DNA of 12,018 nucleotides from Stramenopiles sp. TOSAG23-2 (taxonomy: Eukaryota; Sar), in NCBI GenBank assembly GCA_900128395.1, contig LT649884.1, positions 1 to 12,018 of the forward strand, read 5' to 3'. The translations under genes and the position numbers were made by a program. Each line of letters opens with the position of its first letter. Positions within the stretch are counted from its first letter, which is position 1. This document shows, piece after piece, positions 6,017 to 12,018 of the stretch. A model generated the notes under the pieces. The model was given only the letters and a program-made list of their open reading frames with translations, did no database searches and was not told where the DNA came from.

Positions 6017-7528
6017 ATGACTAACTATAACTGTAAAAACGAACGAAAAACGATACATCAATTGTCTACGGAGAATAATAATGTTAACAATAATATGACG
6101 AATAGTCTTCCTCCGCGTAGAATGTATTTGTCATACCTATTTAGTCTGTTATATATATCAGTTATTCTTTCTATTGGCATATTCGCAGGAAAGAAATCAC
6201 TCGAGGCTATTATAAATATTAATAATGAATTTTCCTTTGATGATACAGATATACAATCTATTAGAGGGGGTGGAAGTATCGGTAGAAGTTTAACTGCTGA
6301 AGAAGGAACCGTTATACTGGGAATTGTAAGGAACAATCTTTATTGGCAAGACTACTTAGAAACTAATGCAGGCGGCGAAGACACAGAAAATGCGGAAGAG
6401 GGAGAACTACCAAAAGTACAAATTGATCTTCGTGGGTGGATCAGCGATGCAGAGTGTTTTGCTGGCAATCGAGCCGATGCACTTGCCCCAAATGTCAATT
6501 ACAAAGGTAATTGCTACCACAGACCGGTGAAAAACGCTTATGCAAATGCTTATACAGACAGTGCTACAAACTATTTGACACCAACTAATATTATCAATCC
6601 TATGCATTATGGTGAATATCAAACTCGACAGGAAGAACGATGTGCTTTAGGAGGAGGTTCAAACTGTGACACGGAAACTGAAGAAACTGAAGCAATTCAA
6701 GATTGTGCGGAAAGAGATCAGCATCGCTGTACAAGGATAGCAGATAGTTATGCAGGCAAATATTGTATAAAATGTTGCAAGCCAGACAGTATGGTAGAGC
6801 AAAAAGCAGTTGAAATGACGGATAGAGATAAAGAATATTTTACAAAATCAAATAGGGATATAGAGAAAGGCCACTTAACTGCAACGTGGGATATTCTATG
6901 TGATGATAATCAGGAGGATCCAACGTACGGAATCAATGCAGATGGGGGTAATTTTCCAACAAAAGATCTCCATGTATATGATGGTGGTTATCAATTTATT
7001 TTTGTAAATTGGGCAGAAGATACAAGGGGAAACCCACAACCAATGGAGGTTGAAAATATGGTATTAGTGGAATGCGATTGGGGAGAAGTAATTGATGGGA
7101 CGTTTACGAAGTTTCCAAATTGGCCGTGGGGATGGCCGAAAAAGAATGATGGTTTAACTGACAAAGAATCTGAATATTATGACAAAAACATGCAAGGTTT
7201 TCATGTGTATCTGTGGGTAGAAGCAAGAAATCATGGCTCGCAACCAAGAAAGGGTGTAAGAAAATGCAAAGTAGAACCTATTTGGGAAGTTCAAAGGCCA
7301 GGGAAACCGTGTACACGGCAAGTAGTGGATGGATGTTTATACAATGAAAAATATACCATTTACTATGAAAATCCTTCTCCCACTTATAGTCTATTTCTAT
7401 GGATACCACTTGGTTTATTAATTTGTGGATATTGCATATCTGCTGTTGTTGGTTATGCAGGTGGTTGGTGGGGTCAATGGTTGGATACAGGCGTTGGAAT
7501 TAACTGGTGTCCTACCTGGACAAAGTAA
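6017..7528 (+). CDS. Unrecognised two-TM membrane protein with a Cys-rich luminal or extracellular domain
   Basis: I do not recognise this 503-residue protein. A positive N-terminal segment (Asn-rich, ending PPRR at 32-35) leads into a hydrophobic helix at about 36-57, which suggests a signal anchor with the N-terminus in the cytosol. A domain of roughly 400 residues follows, with 14 cysteines including CIKCC, an even number compatible with disulfides, and many Trp and Tyr (for example NWPWGW). A second hydrophobic helix at about 457-478 follows the ectodomain. It is followed by a Trp-rich tail (GGWWGQW, NWCPTW). Apart from one Pro-blocked NPS, the domain has no Asn-X-Ser/Thr glycosylation site. 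ATG 6017 is the first ATG after an in-frame TAA at 5984-5986; a longer frame from TTG at 6002 is unlikely in a eukaryote. An AATAAA lies 33 bases after the stop. The same-strand DUF4392 gene follows after 384 bases. Confidence 0.85.
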   Translation: MTNYNCKNERKTIHQLSTENNNVNNNMTNSLPPRRMYLSYLFSLLYISVILSIGIFAGKKSLEAIININNEFSFDDTDIQSIRGGGSIGRSLTAEEGTVILGIVRNNLYWQDYLETNAGGEDTENAEEGELPKVQIDLRGWISDAECFAGNRADALAPNVNYKGNCYHRPVKNAYANAYTDSATNYLTPTNIINPMHYGEYQTRQEERCALGGGSNCDTETEETEAIQDCAERDQHRCTRIADSYAGKYCIKCCKPDSMVEQKAVEMTDRDKEYFTKSNRDIEKGHLTATWDILCDDNQEDPTYGINADGGNFPTKDLHVYDGGYQFIFVNWAEDTRGNPQPMEVENMVLVECDWGEVIDGTFTKFPNWPWGWPKKNDGLTDKESEYYDKNMQGFHVYLWVEARNHGSQPRKGVRKCKVEPIWEVQRPGKPCTRQVVDGCLYNEKYTIYYENPSPTYSLFLWIPLGLLICGYCISAVVGYAGGWWGQWLDTGVGINWCPTWTK

Positions 7529-7560
7529 AAGGTGTAATAATAATATATAAATATAAAAGA

Positions 7561-7566
7561 AATAAA
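7561..7566 (+). terminator. Poly(A) signal candidate, membrane protein gene
   Basis: AATAAA lies 33 bases after the stop codon and is followed by T-rich DNA, a sensible arrangement for cleavage and polyadenylation. Confidence 0.45.
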
Positions 7567-7629
7567 TCTAAATTCAATCAACAAAATAATTTTTTTTTTT
7601 CATTTTATTGTATTGCACTCCAGCACTAC

Positions 7630-7657
7630 TACTGTTGCTACTAATAGTAGTCCAGTA
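7630..7657 (+). repeat. Imperfect hairpin in intergenic DNA
   Basis: TACTG (7630-7634) pairs with CAGTA (7653-7657), and inside it CTACT (7638-7642) pairs with AGTAG (7646-7650) around an AAT loop, with a 3x2 internal loop. It is weak and AT-leaning; the significance is unknown. Confidence 0.35.
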
Positions 7658-7912
7658 TATCTAGTAGTAATATGATTTTTGAAAAAACAAAACAACATTA
7701 TGTATAATAACATGCACACATCATTGCCATAATAAATAATAATAATACAGTAGTATGTCAAATCATCATCATCTTCTCATCCTCCTCCAATAATCTATAT
7801 AATGTTGCTACATGTAATCATAAAACTAATTCATATATAATTTAATAAACCATTTGCCTTCCCGAAACAATGAACATACGATAGAATTTCTATCCTTTTC
7901 ATCACAATTGAC

Positions 7913-8890
7913 ATGTCATCTTGTTTGACATCTTGCGCTAAGCAAATTGCCAAATTAGAAGCAGTAATACAACGGGATGAAGGTGGTAGAGGAATAAAGA
8001 AACTATGTCAACCGGAAGGGACATTATACAATTTAGCTACACACTTGTTATCAGCTGATAAATTTACAATTCTTACAGGTTTCCCTTGCTTACAACGTGA
8101 AGCAGGGGAGGAGCAAGATTTACCACCCACAGAGACCGATGGTCCTTCAGGTGCAATCGCAATTTGTAGGGCTTTATTGCGTTTAAATCATGAAAATGAA
8201 GTGGTCATCGCAACCGATGTATGTAACGCAGCTGTCATGGAAGCATGTGCAACTAACTTAAAATCTGAAAGTAATTCATCTTGGAGAGTAGAAATATTCC
8301 AACCTAAAAATTTATGGAATGATGAGGAACAAATTAGATTAGAAAATATCGCTAAATGGTCTAACCATATTCTTGCAATTGAACGCGGTTCAATAGCTGC
8401 GGATGGAAATGCATATACGATGAGTGGAAAAATTATGGGGCCAGATTTAATGGCACCGCTTGACCAACTATTTCAAGAAGATTTTCGATTGAAATACCCA
8501 ACTTATTCCACTTCTTGTATTGGTGATGGAGGCAATGAATTGGGAATGGGTTCCATTTCAAATTTAATCCATGATCATGTTGCAAATGGAAAAACAATTG
8601 CTAGTGCTTCTCCATGTGACATTTTGTTGTGTGCTTCGGTGTCAAATTGGGGGGGATATGCAACTGCAGCTGCACTTGAAGTGCTTTCTAAAGTTGGAAA
8701 TACTGAAGATGAAAATATTAAAACGACGTTACTCACATCAGAAAAAGAAGAAATAAATACCATTCAAGCAAGCAATGATGCGGGTGCAAGGGATGGAATA
8801 AGTGGTAAAGGTGATTTATATGTTGACGGGATGGATATTAGTGTGCATATTGGTATTTTGAAAGAATTGGAAACTATTTGTAAAATATGA
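7913..8890 (+). CDS. D-glutamate cyclase-like protein (DUF4392), DGLUCY C-terminal domain type
   Basis: In animals the DUF4392 domain of DGLUCY converts D-glutamate to 5-oxo-D-proline in mitochondria. This 325-residue protein spans the whole domain: TGFPC (55-59), TETDGPSGA (73-81), TDVCN (101-105), AIERGS with ADGNAYTM (155-170), IGDGGNELGMG (203-213), ASVSNWGGYA (241-250), and DLYVDGMD (301-308) with the C-terminal HIGILKELE helix. The N-terminal DUF1445 hydratase-like half of vertebrate DGLUCY is absent, so this is the stand-alone form. The start is fixed by an in-frame TGA at 7871-7873 and has G at -3. Its N-terminus has no strong targeting signal that I can see. The stretch at about 262-290 is a low-conservation insertion. 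The gene is convergent with the kinesin, 83 bases between stops. The family call is firm; the exact substrate is inferred. Confidence 0.9.
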   Translation: MSSCLTSCAKQIAKLEAVIQRDEGGRGIKKLCQPEGTLYNLATHLLSADKFTILTGFPCLQREAGEEQDLPPTETDGPSGAIAICRALLRLNHENEVVIATDVCNAAVMEACATNLKSESNSSWRVEIFQPKNLWNDEEQIRLENIAKWSNHILAIERGSIAADGNAYTMSGKIMGPDLMAPLDQLFQEDFRLKYPTYSTSCIGDGGNELGMGSISNLIHDHVANGKTIASASPCDILLCASVSNWGGYATAAALEVLSKVGNTEDENIKTTLLTSEKEEINTIQASNDAGARDGISGKGDLYVDGMDISVHIGILKELETICKI

Positions 8891-8933
8891 GATGAAAAAA
8901 AATTACCTGTAAATATATATTTTGGAGTTTTTG

Positions 8934-8939
8934 AATAAA
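8934..8939 (+). terminator. Poly(A) signal candidate, DUF4392 gene
   Basis: AATAAA lies 44 bases after the stop. Cleavage 10-30 bases further on would fall right at or inside the end of the opposing kinesin CDS, so the two mRNAs would overlap. Confidence 0.45.
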
Positions 8940-8973
8940 TTATGTGTATGCCGGTATGCGCGTTTTTCTATTT

Positions 8974-11667
8974 TCATTGCTGCGAATTTTTTTTTCGTAA
9001 CAGTTGATATTTACGCATTGACATTTTGTTCCAACGTCTTTCGCCATGGTCGTATTCTATACAATGCATTTGTCTCTCAGCATCAATTCCAACAATTGTC
9101 CCTTTGTACCATTCATCATATCTTGCATGATAAACACGTAAACGTTTTCCAACATCTTGCATCATTTGATTATGCAAAGCCTCTAATTCTTGTGGTAAAC
9201 CTTGCGTTAATGTATTATTATTCTTACCAGCACCCTTACTACCTTTTTTCTTCTTCTTCTTCTTTTTTTTACGAGTACCACGTTTCGTGGCATTTCCATC
9301 TCCACTTGTTTCATTAAAAAACGTTTTCTGAGTTTGTGCATATGGGTGTTTTCCTTGTTTATTATTGTTATTTTTATTGCTGTTACGATCATCATTTTCT
9401 GCATCTTTTCCAATATTTTCTTTACGAAGTGTTGGATTGTTTAACAACATATCACTTAAAATGGACGATGCATTTTTTGGTTGTGGTGTGTTACTTTCTG
9501 GTACATCGCGTTCACGCATAATTGCATTGTTAGTATTATTGCCCTTAGTATCACTATTACCAACCATATCTTTATATTGATCATCATTCCAAATACCTTT
9601 TTCAAAATTATCTGCACGCTCATCTAATCGATCAGCGAGTACGCCCACACCACCCATTATATTATTATTATTACTACTATTATTACTTTCATCCAACATG
9701 GAATCAAAATCAGATGCATATTCATCATCATCCTCATTATTATCATCATCTGCATTCTCAATAGTATTAATTATATTTTTGTTGTCATTGGAATGAAAAT
9801 CGTTTAAATTATCTATTAAAATCTTATTATTTTCTGTACTGCCGTTACTATATTTATTTTGGGAACCAACTTGATCATGCCTTAATCCATTACTGCTGTT
9901 GTTATTAAATTGATCTTCCTCTTGGTTCGACGATCTAGCAGATTTTAATTCAATTAAATTATCAGCTGAATTAGTATTAACTTGTGGCAAACGAGGTATT
10001 TGAGATACAACTGGTGGTCTTGCTTGGTAATAATGTTGAGACGTTTGTACAGGTAGATTTTTGCCATGATGCTGATGATGATGAGTAGAGTTACTATTGC
10101 TGTTGCCACTACCATATACGTTAGCTATATTTACTCTATTATTTTGGATCATTTTTTTCTTCTTCTTCCCTTGCATTTTTTTCCTATTACCTCTTTTATT
10201 ATTATTATTTCTTCTTGTTTTTTTTCCATTACCACCATGCTTTAAATATTCTAACTCTCGCCTTAATTCTTCATTTTCCTCTTTTAAATGTTGATTTTCT
10301 TGACGCAATACGACTTGATCGAAGCTACGTGGCTCTACACCAGCATCTTTTAATTGCATTCGCAAGCCTTCAATAGCATTTTTCAATCTAGCAATTTCCC
10401 TTTCCGCACTGATTAACTTTTGTTTATTGTCGACGATTTGATTTGGCTTAACACGTACCATCACTTGTCGCGCACGGTCGGCAAATTGTAACGTTGATAA
10501 CGTATGCTCAGCACTTCTTTTGGTAGGTGCAATTGTTGCTATAATACATGTTTTAGTATTTCCTCCGAGCGAATCTTCTAATAAGCGTGTTAAAACACTA
10601 TCACGATAAGGAACATGTGAAACATTTGCCTTCGTCAATCGCTGTATACAATTACCCAAAGCGCTTAAACTTGTATTGATTTCCTTTAATTCTTTTTCAT
10701 GTTTTTTTTTCATATTTACTCTAGTATTCCATTTTTCTGAACCAGCTAAATCAACACAATTCAATTTCGCAACACGAACAACTCGACCACCATTTTTCTT
10801 CATGATGCTTGTTTCCACTGTCATTTGTAATATAGCATGCGATCGACTACTTTGTTCATTGTATTGTGTTGCCCGTACCGCACGATTCCTACTACCATGC
10901 TGCAATAATAATAATACATCACTAGCACTTGTAACACGATATTCTGATAGTCCTTGTACAAAAATTTCTGGATTTGAATTTCGACCATTTGCGCTTTCTC
11001 TAATTTGCAATTTGTTGGAGCGCGATGGATCTGCTAGTAAATCATACAATTTATTGTTATATATTTGCATGTACGAACAATGCACAACAGCGCCACCAGC
11101 CATTGAATTAAAAGCCTCATCATCATCGCCGTTTTGTTTTTCCCTATTTACCATTTCTTTATCATCATTTAAACATGTAAATATATCAACAATAGCACGA
11201 GGCATAACACCCCAATCATCTGTATCTGTTTCAGATATAGGCGTGCCACGCATCATTTGACTTTCTAAATCTTTCCCAAGCATAGTATATGTCTTACCAC
11301 TACTAGTTTGACCATAGGCAAATATAGTACTATTCATTCCAGATAAGACTGCTCTGACTCGTGGCGCAATTATTTCATATATTTCACTTTGTGAGGAGTT
11401 ACCGCTCAATACTTTGTCATATGAACATGTAACTTCATGCTTTTCTGTAAGTAATTTGATTGATTTGTCATCTACAACATCAACAGCTTGTTCTTGTGAT
11501 ATTTCTTTTCCTAATGGCGGTCTTACGCGAACAAGCACTTGAAATGCCTCTTCTTTCCCAGCAGAAGTGGCTGTGGAGGCCGTTGACGATGCTGCTGAGG
11601 TTATATCACGCTTTGTAATACCGTCATCATCTTCATCGTCATTCGCATCAAGTTTCGTATTTTCCAT
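8974..11667 (-). CDS. Kinesin with N-terminal motor, coiled coil and C-terminal Tudor-like domain
   Basis: Kinesins are ATP-driven microtubule motors. The 897 residues begin with an acidic and Ser/Thr-rich lead (1-40). The motor follows (about 41-405): VRVRPP (46-51), P-loop GQTSSGKT (119-126), switch I NEQSSRSH (270-277), switch II VDLAGSE (305-311), and HVPYRDSVLTRLLEDSLGGN (351-370). A predicted coiled coil at about 414-475 suggests dimerisation. Then comes a long disordered region: basic patches (482-505), His-rich (529-534), Asn-rich and acidic (636-668, with EYASDFDS at 649-656), and a Lys run (800-808). The last part (about 838-890) resembles a Tudor-like barrel: W853-Y854, G856, Y872-D873, G875, W879. 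The motor resembles plus-end N-kinesins, but I cannot assign a subfamily. The start is bounded by an in-frame TAG three codons upstream. Single exon, complete. Confidence 0.93.
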   Translation of the reverse strand: MENTKLDANDDEDDDGITKRDITSAASSTASTATSAGKEEAFQVLVRVRPPLGKEISQEQAVDVVDDKSIKLLTEKHEVTCSYDKVLSGNSSQSEIYEIIAPRVRAVLSGMNSTIFAYGQTSSGKTYTMLGKDLESQMMRGTPISETDTDDWGVMPRAIVDIFTCLNDDKEMVNREKQNGDDDEAFNSMAGGAVVHCSYMQIYNNKLYDLLADPSRSNKLQIRESANGRNSNPEIFVQGLSEYRVTSASDVLLLLQHGSRNRAVRATQYNEQSSRSHAILQMTVETSIMKKNGGRVVRVAKLNCVDLAGSEKWNTRVNMKKKHEKELKEINTSLSALGNCIQRLTKANVSHVPYRDSVLTRLLEDSLGGNTKTCIIATIAPTKRSAEHTLSTLQFADRARQVMVRVKPNQIVDNKQKLISAEREIARLKNAIEGLRMQLKDAGVEPRSFDQVVLRQENQHLKEENEELRRELEYLKHGGNGKKTRRNNNNKRGNRKKMQGKKKKKMIQNNRVNIANVYGSGNSNSNSTHHHQHHGKNLPVQTSQHYYQARPPVVSQIPRLPQVNTNSADNLIELKSARSSNQEEDQFNNNSSNGLRHDQVGSQNKYSNGSTENNKILIDNLNDFHSNDNKNIINTIENADDDNNEDDDEYASDFDSMLDESNNSSNNNNIMGGVGVLADRLDERADNFEKGIWNDDQYKDMVGNSDTKGNNTNNAIMRERDVPESNTPQPKNASSILSDMLLNNPTLRKENIGKDAENDDRNSNKNNNNKQGKHPYAQTQKTFFNETSGDGNATKRGTRKKKKKKKKKGSKGAGKNNNTLTQGLPQELEALHNQMMQDVGKRLRVYHARYDEWYKGTIVGIDAERQMHCIEYDHGERRWNKMSMRKYQLLRKKNSQQ
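8998..9156 (-). other. Tudor-like domain at the kinesin C-terminus
   Basis: Residues 838-890 read VGKRLRVY, DEWYKGTIV, HCIEYDHGERRW and KYQLL in order, the usual beta-strand pattern of Tudor-like domains found in chromatin-associated proteins (a VGxxVxVxW, WYxGxV, HxVxYDDGxxxW type series). Aromatics W853, Y854, Y872 and W879 could form a ligand cage. The assignment rests on pattern recognition, not a search. Confidence 0.65.
9244..9270 (-). repeat. Lys codon tract in the kinesin
   Basis: Nine consecutive Lys codons (residues 800-808), mixed AAA and AAG, give a highly basic segment before the Tudor-like domain. It could be a nuclear localisation signal or a tubulin/nucleic-acid contact; this is inference. 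Confidence 0.75.
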
Positions 11668-11986
11668 TATATTCTATATATATGTAAATAATTATATATA
11701 TGTGTGTGTATACAATATAGCACCAAAAACGTTATTGGGTTTTACTATCTACTTGTATCGTTTCCATATCGGTCATGTCGATCTCTTTCAAATATATAAA
11801 CATATCCGATATATATATATATATTTTTTTTTGGTTTGAAAAAAAAGTATAACGTTCTTCAAATATACCTTACTCGCGGGCTTATACTTAACAAAATAAA
11901 TTGTATTCTTTTAGCATCCGTTTTACTATCTATCACAATATTTTGAAAAAAACTTGAAAATGTAATACAAATAGTTTGCGATCAAC
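11668..11986. other. Intergenic region upstream of the kinesin
   Basis: This is the 5' region of the kinesin, perhaps shared divergently with a gene starting at 11987. It is AT-rich, with TATATATATG twice (near 11674 and 11694), a (TG)n stretch at 11701-11709, a + strand TATATAAA at 11793-11800 and an (AT)8-T8 tract at 11809-11832. I see no RNA gene. Confidence 0.6.
11809..11832. repeat. (AT)8 followed by T8
   Basis: A simple AT microsatellite (11809-11824) runs into a T tract, in the region between the kinesin start and the possible next gene. Confidence 0.8.
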
Positions 11987-12018
11987 ATGGGCCACCTGGA
12001 AAAACACGACGCCCCCTC
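11987..12018 (+). CDS. Possible start of another gene, cut by the window edge
   Basis: An ATG at 11987 sits in strong start context (AACATGG) and the frame stays open for ten codons to the edge, reading MGHLEKHDAP. Base composition jumps: 20 of these 32 bases are G or C, against very AT-rich DNA before it, as expected when coding sequence begins. A Gly at position 2 would allow N-myristoylation only if the rest fits. Ten codons are too few to identify a family or to exclude chance. Confidence 0.3.
   Translation, partial: MGHLEKHDAP

Larger units (their letters stand above)
7529..7912. other. Intergenic region between the membrane protein and DUF4392 genes
   Basis: This AT-rich spacer holds three AATAAA hexamers (7561, 7731 and 7844), a T10 run near 7590, a TAGTAG/CTACTA-rich patch with a possible hairpin at 7630-7657, and a CAT/CTC-rich pyrimidine stretch near 7762-7788. 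TATATAAT strings near 7795 and 7834 could serve the DUF4392 promoter. No gene or known RNA is seen. Confidence 0.6.

Noticed and set aside
7740-7790. CAT/CTC-rich patch as a CRISPR-like or tandem array
   Set aside because: Units are irregular trinucleotides without fixed repeats and spacers; ordinary simple sequence.
4531-8890. Operon of kdsB, membrane protein and DUF4392
   Set aside because: kdsB is on the opposite strand, the spacers are hundreds of bases with their own AATAAA signals, and the organism is eukaryotic.
8922-9317. 131-codon + strand frame opposite the kinesin C-terminus
   Set aside because: It overlaps the Tudor-like and Lys-rich coding region antisense, and its Phe/Ser-rich product is what Lys/Asn-rich coding gives in reverse.
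10676-11260. 194-codon + strand frame opposite the kinesin motor
   Set aside because: It is the antisense shadow of conserved kinesin motor codons and its product is low-complexity and unlike any family.

Overview
This window looks like nuclear DNA from an AT-rich, intron-poor unicellular eukaryote. It carries five complete protein genes, each a single uninterrupted frame. Each ATG is preceded within a few codons by an in-frame stop, the noncoding DNA is full of A/T runs and (AT)n, and AATAAA hexamers follow some stops. PAN2 and a kinesin are strictly eukaryotic families. A CMP-Kdo synthetase in such a genome points to a microalga: green lineage, diatom or other stramenopile, or a related group. 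The sequence alone does not fix the lineage. Asn-, Lys- and Asp-rich tracts inside proteins are typical of AT-rich protists.

Layout, left to right: a 5' region (1-302) with a striking palindrome; PAN2, the deadenylase nuclease subunit (303-4394, +); a short gap with a (GA)8 polypurine mirror repeat; CMP-Kdo synthetase KdsB (4531-5385, -); a divergent intergenic region of about 630 bp with a GC-richer, repeat-bearing island, a hairpin followed by T6, a tandem 20-bp duplication and an upstream ORF; an unrecognised two-TM, Cys-rich membrane protein (6017-7528, +); a D-glutamate cyclase-like DUF4392 protein (7913-8890, +); and a long kinesin (8974-11667, -) with an N-terminal motor and, unusually, a C-terminal Tudor-like domain. 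At the right edge a strong-context ATG at 11987 may start another + strand gene that runs out of the window.

The genes show no common pathway: mRNA deadenylation, Kdo sugar activation, an unknown membrane protein, D-amino-acid metabolism and microtubule transport. The arrangement is compact. Two pairs are convergent with only 136 bp (PAN2/kdsB) and 83 bp (DUF4392/kinesin) between stop codons, so 3' UTRs probably overlap or run into the opposite gene. No mobile element, CRISPR array, rRNA or tRNA was seen. The observations most worth following are the kinesin-Tudor architecture, the orphan membrane protein, the 1-100 palindrome with its competing hairpin, and the structured island at 5500-5800.
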